A stretch of DNA of 64,000 bases. Source: Burkholderia sp. IMCC1007. GTDB taxonomy: Bacteria; Pseudomonadota; Gammaproteobacteria; Burkholderiales; Burkholderiaceae. The position numbers and the translations under genes were made by a program. The notes under the pieces are model-generated. The model did no database searches. It was not told the origin of the DNA and saw only the letters and a list, made by a program, of their open reading frames with translations. Positions 53,831-61,562 of this stretch are shown piece after piece (positions within the stretch are counted from its first letter, which is position 1; every line of letters starts with the position of its first letter). The stretch is taken from contig NZ_JAPVQY010000037.1 of assembly GCF_027257875.1 (NCBI RefSeq), forward strand, positions 19,376 to 83,375, in the 5' to 3' direction.

Positions 53831-53920
53831 CTTGGCTTGGCTTGGCTTGGCTTGGCTTGGCTTGGCTTGGCTTGGCTTGGCTTGGCTTGGCTTGGCTTGG
53901 CTTGGCTTGGCTTGGCTTGT
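53831..53920. repeat. pentanucleotide tandem array (CTTGG)17 plus one variant unit
   Basis: Seventeen perfect CTTGG copies (53831-53915) followed by CTTGT, which is also the first unit of the 78-bp repeat copy 1. It begins 37 bases after the qseC stop. Perfect short arrays of this length are prone to slippage. It lies outside coding sequence, so a frame switch is not the mechanism; an effect on the transcript end or DNA structure is possible. Non-coding ORFs through it are artefacts. Confidence 0.95.
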
Positions 53921-53993
53921 CCACAGATTATGTTGGCAAGCTTGTGGACAACCCACCGCTAACGACGACAAGCCGTTGATCGGAAAGGGTTTG
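53916..53993 (+). repeat. 78-bp intergenic repeat, copy 1
   Basis: Left box TTGTCCACA, core GTTGGCAAGC, right box as TGTGGACAA; conserved 3' part GTTGATCGGAAAGG. It abuts the pentamer array. Here both boxes are TTGTCCACA, making a longer symmetric dyad than in the other copies. Confidence 0.9.
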
Positions 53994-54107
53994 ACGGCCG
54001 TGCGCAGCGAATGCGCCAACCCGCCTCACACGGCAGCACGCGTCGACGCGACAATCATCCTTCTCCGTCGTAGTTCCGTCCGTCAACGGTTCGATACGAC
54101 TCAATTT

Positions 54108-54121
54108 GACAACTCGTTGTC
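54108..54121. promoter_or_regulatory. palindrome GACAACTCGTTGTC, putative MarR operator
   Basis: Perfect 6-base arms (GACAAC/GTTGTC) around TC, 42 bases before the MarR ATG; a second small dyad, GTTGTCAAC (54136-54144), lies 15 bases further on and shares the GTTGTC half. Typical of an autoregulated MarR promoter. Confidence 0.6.
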
Positions 54122-54162
54122 CATTTCGTAAACTGGTTGTCAACTCATCCCGCGCATTCGCC

Positions 54163-54609
54163 ATGACGAAACCCGCCAAGTTGACCGCCGTCGCGCTGTC
54201 CGTCTTCCGGCTGAACGGCCTGCTGATCGAATGGGGCAACACGTTTGCCGCGCCGCACGGTCTGACCAGCGCGCGCTGGCAAGTGCTGGGCGCCATTTCG
54301 ATGACGCCCGAAGCGCCGAACATCCCGCAGATCGCCACGGCGATGGGCATCACCCGGCAGGCGGTGCTGAAGCAGATCAACGTGCTGGTGGAAGAAGGCC
54401 TGGTGCAGCCGCTGCCGAATCCGACGCACAAGCGTTCGCCGCTGTATTCGCTGACACCGCGCGGTGCCGCCGCGTATCAGGCCGTGGTCGCGCAATGGCA
54501 GCAGCACGTGCGCGACATCGCCGGCGCATTCAGTTCGGCCGACCTCGACGCGGCGATCCGCGTGCTGTCGGCGATGTCCAGTGCGCATGCGCCGGACGGA
54601 CAAGCGTGA
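54163..54609 (+). CDS. MarR-family transcriptional regulator
   Basis: A 148-residue winged-helix regulator. Seen: LTSARWQVLGAISM, IPQIATAMGITRQAVLKQINVLVEEGLV (recognition region) and the wing NPTHKRSPLYSLTPRG. Start at 54163 (MTKPAKLTAV); an in-frame ATG at 54106 would place the first dyad inside the gene. It lies 26 bases upstream of an ABM-domain gene, with which it forms an operon and which it probably represses together with itself. Confidence 0.9.
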   Translation: MTKPAKLTAVALSVFRLNGLLIEWGNTFAAPHGLTSARWQVLGAISMTPEAPNIPQIATAMGITRQAVLKQINVLVEEGLVQPLPNPTHKRSPLYSLTPRGAAAYQAVVAQWQQHVRDIAGAFSSADLDAAIRVLSAMSSAHAPDGQA

Positions 54610-54635
54610 TCGCCCCCTTCCCCACAGGAGCTTCC

Positions 54636-55004
54636 ATGCCGCACTTCAAACCGATGGACCCGAATTTTCCGATCCAGCAGCAGATCGGCATCGACGCGCG
54701 ACCCGTCGTGCTCGTCAACGTCTTCACGCTCGATCCGGCAGACGAAGCGGATTTCCTCGCCGTCTGGAAGGACGACGCCGAGTTCATGAAACGGCAGCCG
54801 GGATTCATTTCGACCCAGCTGCATCGCGCGCTCGGCGACAGCCCGACCTACTTCAACTACGCGATCTGGGAATCGACGCACGCGTTTCGCGCCGCGTTCA
54901 CGCATCCCGAGTTCGTCGCGAAACTCTCGGCCTATCCGTCGTCGGCCGTCGCGAGCCCGCACTTGTTCCAGAAGGTCGCGGTCGCCGGCATCTGTACTGC
55001 GTGA
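54636..55004 (+). CDS. antibiotic biosynthesis monooxygenase (ABM) domain protein
   Basis: A 122-residue ABM-fold protein. Seen: VVLVNVFTLDPADEADFLAVWKDDAEFMKRQPGFISTQLHRALG, then YFNYAIWESTHAFRAAF. ABM proteins oxidise quinol-like compounds without cofactor or degrade heme; many are of unknown function. CACAGGAG precedes the ATG. Co-transcription with the MarR gene suggests a response to small aromatic or quinone compounds. Confidence 0.88.
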   Translation: MPHFKPMDPNFPIQQQIGIDARPVVLVNVFTLDPADEADFLAVWKDDAEFMKRQPGFISTQLHRALGDSPTYFNYAIWESTHAFRAAFTHPEFVAKLSAYPSSAVASPHLFQKVAVAGICTA

Positions 55005-55072
55005 ACAAACGCGCGAGCCGGCGCACACCGCGCTTGGCATCCAGTGTCATGCCGGCCGACCGCGCACCCGGA

Positions 55073-55150
55073 CTTCTCCACAGAAAATGTTGGCAAGCTT
55101 GTGGATATCCTGCGCACCGCAACGCTAAGCCCTTGATCCGATGGACTTTG
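55073..55150 (+). repeat. 78-bp intergenic repeat, copy 2
   Basis: Left box TTCTCCACA, core AAAATGTTGGCAAGC, right box TGTGGATAT, 3' part CTAAGCCCTTGATCCGATGG. Located 68 bases after the ABM gene stop. Confidence 0.9.
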
Positions 55151-55264
55151 GCACGCGTGATGCAGACGCGGCGCGTGCGCGGCCGTCATACGCGCCGCTT
55201 CGCCGCACTTCGCGTCACGATGCCACGCCGGCACCCGGCGATACATGATTCGTCCGCCGCAGCA

Positions 55265-55342
55265 CTTACCCACAGATTGTGTCGGCAAGCTTGTGGATAT
55301 CGTGCGCATGCATGCGCTAACCCGTTGATCGGCCAATGATTC
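55265..55342 (+). repeat. 78-bp intergenic repeat, copy 3
   Basis: Left box TTACCCACA, core TGTCGGCAAGC (one change from GTTGG), right box TGTGGATAT, 3' part CTAACCCGTTGATCGG. Confidence 0.88.
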
Positions 55343-55575
55343 ATGCGTCGCGTCACGGTTTAGGCAGCGCGCGGCCGCCGCACGCGCGCCAACGGACGAT
55401 CCGGCGCCGCAGCGACGCGCTGCCCGCACGCTGCCCGCGCCTTGACGCGTGCGCATCCCGCGCGTCAAGATCACGCGAGCCGCACACGGCCCGGCGTCAC
55501 CGGCTTCGCGCGCCGGCACAACGGGCCGGCTGTTGCGCCGGCACCGCACAACGACACATCATTCCGAGGCAGACC

Positions 55576-55776
55576 ATGGAACACTTCACCGCGTGGCAGT
55601 TGCTCGTTTCTCTCGTGCTCCTCGCCGTCATCATCTATCCGTACGTGCGCATCGTTCGGCGTACCGGACATTCGGGCTGGTGGATCCTGACGATGTTCGT
55701 CCCGATCCTGAACTTCATCATGCTGTGGGTGTTCGCGTTCGCGCGCTGGCCGAGCGTCGACGATCGGCAGAGCTGA
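55576..55776 (+). CDS. small two-helix membrane protein
   Basis: A 66-residue protein with two predicted membrane segments (LLVSLVLLAVIIYPYV and WWILTMFVPILNFIMLWVFAFA) joined by a basic loop, ending in a short polar tail. The pattern GWWILTMFVPILNFIMLW-FAFARWP is common to many small membrane proteins of unknown role, sometimes as the end of DUF805 domains. Its flanks carry repeat copies 3 and 4. No function can be given. Confidence 0.75.
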   Translation: MEHFTAWQLLVSLVLLAVIIYPYVRIVRRTGHSGWWILTMFVPILNFIMLWVFAFARWPSVDDRQS

Positions 55777-55800
55777 ACGTCTCGTGGGCAACGACGCATG

Positions 55801-55878
55801 CTTGTCCACAGATTTTGTTGGCAAGCATGTGGATAGCCTGCGCATACAGCACCCAAGCGCTTGATCCGAAAGGCTTTG
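55801..55878 (+). repeat. 78-bp intergenic repeat, copy 4
   Basis: Left box TTGTCCACA, core TTTTGTTGGCAAGC, right box TGTGGATAG, 3' part CAAGCGCTTGATCCGAAAGG. Closely like copy 5, 172 bases on. Confidence 0.92.
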
Positions 55879-55972
55879 TCCGCGCCGCTTCGAATGCGGC
55901 ACGCGGCGGACAACGCGGTGCGCGTGCATCGTCATCCGGCATCGTGGCGCGCACGCCGCTCGGGCGGCGCCG

Positions 55973-56050
55973 CTTGTCCACAGATTGTGTTGGCAAGCGT
56001 GTGGATAGCCTGCGCATACAGCACTCAAGCGCTTGATCCGAAAGACTTTG
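55973..56050 (+). repeat. 78-bp intergenic repeat, copy 5
   Basis: Left box TTGTCCACA, core TGTGTTGGCAAGC, right box TGTGGATAG, 3' part CAAGCGCTTGATCCGAAAGA. Nearly identical to copy 4, so a recent duplication or conversion is likely. Confidence 0.92.
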
Positions 56051-56079
56051 TTTGCGCCGCTTCGAACCGGGCACGCAGG

Positions 56080-56157
56080 CTTGTCCACAATTTTTGTTGG
56101 CAAGGATGTGGATATCCTGAGCATGCGTGATGTAAGTCGTTGATCGCACAACGTTTC
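56080..56157 (+). repeat. 78-bp intergenic repeat, copy 6
   Basis: Left box TTGTCCACA, core TTTTGTTGGCAAGG, right box TGTGGATAT, 3' part GTAAGTCGTTGATCGCACAA. It lies 72 bases before the end of penA, in the opposite orientation to that gene. Confidence 0.9.
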
Positions 56158-56228
56158 GACGAGCCGGTCACGATAGCGGCACGGCGTGCATCGACCGCCC
56201 GATCATGCACGCCACGCCACACCGCCCC

Positions 56229-57122
56229 TCAGCCGAACGTCGCGACCGCGATGCGCGCGGCCGCGGCGATCACGTCGTCCTTCGCCTTCGCATCGACGCG
56301 CGCCTGCGTGTAGTACACCGCCAGCACGATCGGCGCACCCGACGGCGGCCACATCACACCCGCGTCGTTGGTCGTCCCGTAGTCGCCGGTGCCGGTCTTG
56401 TCGGCCACCTGCCAGCCGGCCGGCACGCCCGCGCGAATCCGCTTGTCGCCGACCTTGTTGCCGCGCAGCCATGCGACGAGTTGCGCGCGCTGCGCGGCAG
56501 GCAGCGCGTCGCCGAGCGTGAGCACGCGCAGGCTCGCGGCCATCGCGTCCGGCGTCGTCGTGTCGCGTGGGTCGCCCGGCAACGCGGTATTCAGTTCGGT
56601 CTCCCAGCGATCGAGCCGGAACGTGTCGTCGCCGAGCGAGCGCGCATACGCCGTCACGGCCGACGGTCCGCCGATCATCTTCATCAACACGTTAGCGGCC
56701 GAGTTGTCGCTGTATTGAATCGCCGCCTCGCACAGCGCCGCGACCGTCATGCCGGTGCCGACGTGCTTGCCCGACACCGGCGAGTAGTTGACGAGATCGC
56801 CCTGCCCGATCATCACGTGCTGCTGCAGCAGCCCCGGACGCGCGACGCTTTGCGCGAGCACCGCCGCACTCAGCATCGCCTTGAACGTGCTGCAGAACGG
56901 GAAGCGCTCGTCGGCGCGATGCCGCGCGCGCCGGCCGCTCGCGCTATCGATCGCGCATACGCCGAGACGGCCGCCCGCCGCGCGCTCGAGTGCGGCGAAC
57001 GATGTCGCAGACGCGATGTCCTGCGCGGCGGCCGGCGACGACGCGCACGCGGCGACGGTCAGGACGAGCGGCGCCGTCGCCGCGGCCAGCAACAGGGTTC
57101 GACGTTGCGGTGAGTAGGTCAT
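56229..57122 (-). CDS. penA: class A beta-lactamase, Burkholderia PenA type
   Basis: A 297-residue serine beta-lactamase. Seen: twin-arginine leader (SPQRRTLLLAA) with a lipobox ending LTVAAC (C26), fitting a Tat-exported lipoprotein as known for Burkholderia PenA; CSTFK with catalytic S78 (Ambler Ser70, preceded by Cys69); SDN; omega-loop WETELN (Glu166); and KTGTGDYG (Lys234). It hydrolyses penicillins and cephalosporins in the periplasm. Start at 57122 (MTYSPQRRTL). It is divergent from the LysR gene (penR), which is broken here, so induction may be lost. Confidence 0.95.
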   Translation of the reverse strand: MTYSPQRRTLLLAAATAPLVLTVAACASSPAAAQDIASATSFAALERAAGGRLGVCAIDSASGRRARHRADERFPFCSTFKAMLSAAVLAQSVARPGLLQQHVMIGQGDLVNYSPVSGKHVGTGMTVAALCEAAIQYSDNSAANVLMKMIGGPSAVTAYARSLGDDTFRLDRWETELNTALPGDPRDTTTPDAMAASLRVLTLGDALPAAQRAQLVAWLRGNKVGDKRIRAGVPAGWQVADKTGTGDYGTTNDAGVMWPPSGAPIVLAVYYTQARVDAKAKDDVIAAAARIAVATFG

Positions 57123-57191
57123 GTCAGGTCTCTCGTGGTGGAATGGATGCAAGACGGCCGGCCGGCGAGACAGCACTATCGTGACTTTACG

Positions 57192-57208
57192 GTTGCCTGA
57201 CAAGCAAC
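57192..57208. promoter_or_regulatory. LysR-type operator in the penA-penR gap
   Basis: GTTGC (57192-57196) and GCAAC (57204-57208) flank CTGACAA; TTGC-N7-GCAA gives the T-N11-A pattern of LysR sites, 70 bases before penA and 30 before penR. The operator looks intact although the regulator is not. Confidence 0.65.
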
Positions 57209-57238
57209 GATAATTGAGCGCTGACAAAAGAATTTCTT

Positions 57239-58047
57239 ATGACGAAGCTCCGCCCTCATCTTCCGCTAAATGCATTGCGCGCGTTCGAATCGTCGGCGCG
57301 CCATCTGAACTTCACACGCGCCTGCCGCGCGGCCTCGGGCTAACCGACGAAGGGCGCGCGCTGCTGCCCGTGCTCAGCGACGCGTTCAGCCGGATCGAGA
57401 CCGTGCTCAAGCAGTTCGAGGGCGGACGCTTCCACGAGGTGCTGACGCTGGGGGCGGTCGGTACCTTTGCCATAGGCTGGCTAATGCCCCGACTGAAACG
57501 GTTCGGCGACACGCATCCGTTCGTCGAGCTGCGGCTGCGGACCAACAACAACGTCGTCGACCTCGCGGCCGAAGGGCTCGATTTCGCGATCCGCTTCGGC
57601 GAAGGCAACTGGCCCGCAACTCGCAACGAGCGCCTGCTCGACGCGCCGCTCACCGCGCTGTGCGCGCCGGACATCGCGCGGCGTCTCGCTCGGCCGGCCG
57701 ATCTCGCGAACGAAACGCTGCTGCGCTCGTACCGCACCGACGAATGGCTCGGCTGGTTCGACGCCGCGCAGCTCGAGCCGTGGCCGGTCAACGGGCCCGT
57801 GTTCGATTCGTCGCGGCTGATGGTCGAGGCCGCGATGCAGGGTGCGGGCATCGCGCTCGCGCCCGCCTGCATGTTTGCGCGCGAACTGCAGCTCGGCCTG
57901 CTCGCGCGTCCGCTCGACATCGACGTGCGCGCGGGCGGCTACTGGCTCACGTCGCTGAAGTCGAAGCCGCTCACGCCCGCGATGACGCTGTTTCGCGACT
58001 GGATCACGGCCGAAGCTGCCGACGCCAACACGACGCCGGCCGAATGA
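57239..58047 (+). pseudogene. penR: LysR-family beta-lactamase regulator (PenR/AmpR-like), disrupted by internal deletion
   Basis: From the ATG at 57239 the frame reads MTKLRPHLPLNALRAF, ESSARHLNFTRA, then runs out of the family pattern (CRAASG) and stops at 57341-57343. In the +2-shifted frame the LysR sequence resumes at TRLPRGLGLTDEGRALLPVL and continues intact to GITLAPACMFAREL-like sequence and the stop at 58047. The missing part, roughly 28 codons (about 80-90 bases, not a multiple of three), would have held the recognition helix (family pattern V-T-Q-A-A-V-S) and the following helix. A frame opening at 57214 joins only to unrelated residues. The effector domain alone cannot bind the operator. 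CACGCGCC at 57315-57322 may be the joint of two direct repeats. Confidence 0.85.
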
Positions 58048-58059
58048 CCAGCGGCCCCG

Positions 58060-58137
58060 CTTGTCCACAGAAAATGTTGGCAAGGATGTGGATATCCTGG
58101 GTACCCGCGGCCTAACTCGTTGATCGCGCACGAATTA
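58060..58137 (+). repeat. 78-bp intergenic repeat, copy 7
   Basis: Left box TTGTCCACA, core AAAATGTTGGCAAGG, right box TGTGGATAT, 3' part CTAACTCGTTGATCGCGCA. Begins 12 bases after the penR stop. Confidence 0.9.
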
Positions 58138-58236
58138 ACGTGCCGACGCACGCGTCGGGCAGCATGTCCGTGCCGGCGTCCGGACGACTGCGTCCACACG
58201 CGCGTTCATCAACCATCGAGAAGCAATCAAGTCAGA

Positions 58237-58314
58237 CTTATCCACAGATTTTGTTGGCAAGCCTGTGGATATTTCATCTGATCGACACATAACTTCTTGA
58301 AACAAAAGGGAATC
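58237..58314 (+). repeat. 78-bp intergenic repeat, copy 8
   Basis: Left box TTATCCACA, a perfect consensus DnaA box; core TTTTGTTGGCAAGC; right box TGTGGATAT. The 3' part is the most diverged (CATAACTTCTTGAAACAAAAGG) and lacks GATC. Confidence 0.85.
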
Positions 58315-58400
58315 GAGTAGATCGCGGTCGGCAGGTCAACGATGCGGCACCGATTGATGCCGTCGCGGCACGCATTGCACGAGCCGATTCGTGCCAGCCG

Positions 58401-58478
58401 GTTCTCCACAGATTTTGTTGGCAAGCTTGTGGATATCCTGCGCACCACCCGCCTAAGTCGTTGAGCGCACGGGGTTTT
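58401..58478 (+). repeat. 78-bp intergenic repeat, copy 9
   Basis: Left box TTCTCCACA, core TTTTGTTGGCAAGC, right box TGTGGATAT, 3' part CTAAGTCGTTGAGCGCACGG. Last copy seen in the window, 69 bases before the end of the next gene. Confidence 0.9.
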
Positions 58479-58546
58479 GTGCGCGTCATGCAGGATCGGG
58501 CAGCGTCGGCGCGGGCCCTGCGGCCAATGCCGGCGCTGCCGGTTCG

Positions 58547-58798
58547 TCAATGCCGGTCGAGCGCGCCGCGCAGTTCGCTCGCCTTGTCGCGCAGCGCCTC
58601 GTAGCCCGAGCGTGCATGTTCGGGCAGATCGGGATCGCCGATCAGCGCGCCGAGCGTTTCGATCAGGCTGAACAGGATCCCCTTCGCCGCGCCTGCCGCG
58701 ATGCTCTGCGACTCGATCGACTTGTGCAGGTGGTCGACTGCGGCTTCGAGATTCTCGAGGTGCTGCTCGCGGTCGTCGGGCCGATTGTCGGTCGTCAT
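58547..58798 (-). CDS. small hypothetical protein, helical
   Basis: An 83-residue, mostly charged protein (REQHLENLEAAVDHLHKSIE, then GAAKGILFSLIETLGALIGDPDLPEH), predicted to be largely helical with one possible short hydrophobic stretch near residues 40-55. No family recognised. Start at 58798 (MTTDNRPDDR), because GGAGG lies eight bases upstream; an ATG at 58816 is in front of that site. It precedes nothing obvious on its strand; repeat copy 9 lies downstream. Confidence 0.65.
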   Translation of the reverse strand: MTTDNRPDDREQHLENLEAAVDHLHKSIESQSIAAGAAKGILFSLIETLGALIGDPDLPEHARSGYEALRDKASELRGALDRH

Positions 58799-58898
58799 CG
58801 TTTGTGCCTCCACCATCGTTCAAGGGTCTTGTCACGATTCTATGCCGCTGCGCACGGACGTGGCGCGACATTGCGCAACGTCCGTGCGAGCGCCCGCG

Positions 58899-61127
58899 CT
58901 ACAGCACCGCGACCACTTTCACGCGCCCCGGCTGCTCCGCCGACGCGACCACCTGGCCGTCGACACGGCGGAACGTCAGCGATACGGTTTCGTCGCCCAC
59001 GTGCAGTTCGTCGATCCGCAGCCAGTCGACGCCTTCCGGCAGCGCCGGACGCTCGACGCGCACCTCGTGGCGCGCCGCATCGACGCTCACGCCGAGACAC
59101 GCCTGCAGCATCATGAACGGCGCACCGGCCGCCCACGCCTGCGGCAGGCATGCCACCGGATAGGCGGTCGGCGGTTCGCCGCGCCGGCGCGGGAACCCGC
59201 AGAACAGCTCCGGCAGCCGCATCTCGAAGCTCACCGCGGCTTCGAACAGCGCGCGCAGCAGATTCACCGCGGCCGTCTTGTCGCCGTAGCGCGCGAGGCC
59301 GCGCGCGATCAGCGCATTGTCGTGCGGCCATACCGAACCGTTGTGATACGCCATCGGGTTGAAGCGCGGCTGGCCGGCCGCGAGCGTGCGGACGCCCCAG
59401 CCCGTCTGGAACAGCGTCGAGCCGAGCACGCCGGCGACCTCCGCGCCGCGCTCGGCGTCGGGCAGCCCGAACGCGAGCAGATGGCCCGCGTTCGACGCGA
59501 GCACGCGGCACAGCTCGCCGTGGCCGTCGAGCGCGATCCCGTAGAACTTGCCGTCCGGCATCCAAAACAGCGCTTCGACCTGGTCGCGCAGCATCTTCGC
59601 GCGCAGCGCATAACGCGTCGCATTGGCCGCGTGGCCGCGCCGACGCGAACACATCGCCATCGCGTCGAGCGCCGCGCACGCATACGCCTGCACTTCGACC
59701 AGCGCGATCGGCCCGTCGGGGAAGCGGCCGTCCGCGTGGAACACCGAATCGTGACTGTCCTTCCAGCCCTGGTTCGCGAGCCCGCGCTCGGACGTGCGCT
59801 GGTAATCGACCAGCCCGTACGGGTTGCGGTCGCACTTGTCGATGACCCACAGCGCGGCGCGCTCGAGCGCGGGCCACAGCTCGTCGATCAGCGCGTCGTC
59901 GCCGGTGTGTTCGACATAGGCGCCCGCGAGCACGATGAACAACGGGGTCGTGTCGACGCCGCCGTAGTACAGCGCGAACGGCACCTCGCCCGTCGCGGCC
60001 ATCTCGCTGCGGCGGAACTCGTGCATGATCTTGCCGGGCTCCGCATCGCGAAACGCGGACGTCTCGCGCGCCTGGTGCTCCGCGAGAAAGCGCAGCACGC
60101 CGCGCGCGAGCGACGGCTGCAGCCACAGCATCTGCAGCGACGTGATGATCGCGTCGCGGCCGAACGGCGTCGAGAACCACGGAATGCCCGCATACGGGTA
60201 CGGCCCCGTGTCGAGCTGCGTCGTCAGCAGCCCGAGATCCGCGAGCGAGCGGTCGAGCCACGCGTCGAACAGCGGATTGCCGGTGTGCACGCGCGCCATC
60301 GTCTCGCGGCGCGAGCGCATCTCGCGATGCACGCCGACGAGCGCGGTGCGCAGCGCGACGCGGCCGCATCTCGGGCCTGCACCGTCGTGCGCCGAGCCGA
60401 GCGTCGCGTCGACGGTCAGGTAGATCGAGATGCACGCCTGCGCGGCGATCGTCAGCGTGTAGTCGGCACGATCGACCGACAGCGCGTCGGGCGCCGGCGA
60501 GAAGTGCATCGTGACGTTGCGCGCGACGCCGTCGAGGCCGTCGTAGCGCAGCCGCACCGCGCCGCCGTCGACGCGCGGCGCGGCCACCGTGCCGCGCTTC
60601 GGGCGCTGCGTGCCGCGCACTTCGAACATGTCCTTGAAATCCGCCGCGAACGACATCGACAGCGGCACCTCGGCCTCGTTCTCGCCGTAGTTCGTCAGCG
60701 TCAGCGCTTCGTAAAGCACGTCGCCCGCGAGCACGCGCATCCGTTCGATATGGATCACACCCTCCGGCGTTTCCTTACCGCCGAGCGGCGGCAGCGGACG
60801 GTTCGTCAGGTGCGCGGTGAACGACGCGTTGTCGGCGCTCGTCGCGCCCGACAGCAGCGACGGCGCGCGGCCGCCGAAGGTCAGACGCCAATTCGACAGC
60901 ACGCGCATGTCCTCGACGAACAGGCCGTCGTCGTGACCGCCGATGTCGCCGAGCGCATCGCTGACCACGAATGCGTTACCGGATTTCAATACGTACTGGT
61001 TGTTGCGCGCGAGCGCCTGCGGGTCGGCTTCGGGCGCGATGAAAGCGGGACCCGCCGCGTGGGTCGGGGGAACCGGCGCGGCTTGCGGCCCCTGCGTCGT
61101 CGTGGTGGCTTCGGCGTGATTCGGCAT
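58899..61127 (-). CDS. amylo-alpha-1,6-glucosidase / glycogen debranching-type glycoside hydrolase
   Basis: A 742-residue cytosolic enzyme. Domains: N-terminal beta-rich domain (about 30-270, starting FVVSDALGDIGGHDDGLFVEDMRVLS) and a six-hairpin barrel catalytic domain (about 290-660; WFSTPFGRDAIITSLQMLWL, YGGVDTTPLFIVL, QGWKDSHDSVFH, YHNGSVWPHDNALIA), with candidate acids in GRDA, GVDTTP and WPHDN blocks. It fits proteins annotated as glycogen debranching enzyme in Burkholderia; action on trehalose or glucosylglycerol-type compounds is also possible. AGGAGG precedes the ATG at 61127. Confidence 0.87.
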   Translation of the reverse strand: MPNHAEATTTTQGPQAAPVPPTHAAGPAFIAPEADPQALARNNQYVLKSGNAFVVSDALGDIGGHDDGLFVEDMRVLSNWRLTFGGRAPSLLSGATSADNASFTAHLTNRPLPPLGGKETPEGVIHIERMRVLAGDVLYEALTLTNYGENEAEVPLSMSFAADFKDMFEVRGTQRPKRGTVAAPRVDGGAVRLRYDGLDGVARNVTMHFSPAPDALSVDRADYTLTIAAQACISIYLTVDATLGSAHDGAGPRCGRVALRTALVGVHREMRSRRETMARVHTGNPLFDAWLDRSLADLGLLTTQLDTGPYPYAGIPWFSTPFGRDAIITSLQMLWLQPSLARGVLRFLAEHQARETSAFRDAEPGKIMHEFRRSEMAATGEVPFALYYGGVDTTPLFIVLAGAYVEHTGDDALIDELWPALERAALWVIDKCDRNPYGLVDYQRTSERGLANQGWKDSHDSVFHADGRFPDGPIALVEVQAYACAALDAMAMCSRRRGHAANATRYALRAKMLRDQVEALFWMPDGKFYGIALDGHGELCRVLASNAGHLLAFGLPDAERGAEVAGVLGSTLFQTGWGVRTLAAGQPRFNPMAYHNGSVWPHDNALIARGLARYGDKTAAVNLLRALFEAAVSFEMRLPELFCGFPRRRGEPPTAYPVACLPQAWAAGAPFMMLQACLGVSVDAARHEVRVERPALPEGVDWLRIDELHVGDETVSLTFRRVDGQVVASAEQPGRVKVVAVL

Positions 61128-61562
61128 CGATCCTCCTGTGTCGAGGCGCAACGCGCGGCGCGCGTCGCGTGTTTCGCACAGGATAGGCCAGAACGGGGGC
61201 TGCGCGCAGCGACGAAACGATGCGGCGAACGGCGCGTCGCAGGACGTCGCATGCACATGTGGGTGACGCGCCGGTCAGAATTTCCGGAGGATGCCGCCGG
61301 GCATCGCGTTGTCGCGGGCAACCGGCACGCCGATACCTGGAGCGACGCGGAACCGCTGCGCGATCGCGCGTGCCGACGAATGTCACGCGCCGCATGAGGC
61401 CGACAGTCGGGACCGTCGCGGATCGTTCGACGCCGATGCGCTGCTACGCGTTACCGGAAACGAAGTGTCACCGGTAACTGCAGAATCGATGCGGAAAAGG
61501 CGAAAAGACTCGAAATAAACACGAAACAGTCGACGCAAACCGATTCCCCGGTATGCACCGCC
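61128..61562. other. 435-base gap upstream of the glucosidase gene
   Basis: It should contain the leftward promoter of the glucosidase gene and the tail of the YdcF transcript. No gene, hairpin or repeat that I can support. Confidence 0.4.

Larger units (their letters stand above)
53795..54162. other. 368-base gap between qseC and marR-like genes
   Basis: It holds a GTGCGCCGGCGCAC palindrome just after qseC (53811-53824), the CTTGG array, repeat copy 1, and the promoter and dyad of the MarR gene. No gene seen. Confidence 0.7.
55005..55575. other. 571-base gap with two copies of the 78-bp repeat
   Basis: Copies 2 and 3 lie here. The sequence between and after them (to 55575) is GC-rich with no supportable gene. 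The downstream small membrane gene has a weak site, CCGAGGCAG, before its ATG. Confidence 0.6.
55777..56228. other. 452-base gap with repeat copies 4-6 downstream of penA
   Basis: The gap is largely made of three repeat copies with 95 and 30 bases between them. No gene. Transcripts of penA (leftward) and of the small membrane gene (rightward) run into it. Confidence 0.7.
58048..58546. other. 499-base gap with repeat copies 7-9
   Basis: Three copies spaced about 99 and 86 bases apart, with unrelated sequence between them. No supportable gene. The region between copies 8 and 9 is less GC-rich than its surroundings. Confidence 0.65.

Noticed and set aside
53831..53920. CTTGG array as a phase-variable coding tract
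   Set aside because: It lies after the qseC stop. Open frames running through it (for example repeated Ala-Trp-Leu-Gly) have no conserved flanks.
53916..58478. A conserved peptide (pattern CAGYPQACQQNLW) translated from the minus strand of all nine repeats
   Set aside because: The frame is open in every copy, but differences between copies change amino acids as often as not and no start codon or ribosome site recurs. I judge the conservation to be at DNA or RNA level.
53916..58478. CRISPR-like array from the repeated units
   Set aside because: Spacing between units is irregular (about 30 to 1900 bases), genes lie between them, units are 78 bp and imperfect, and no cas genes are present.
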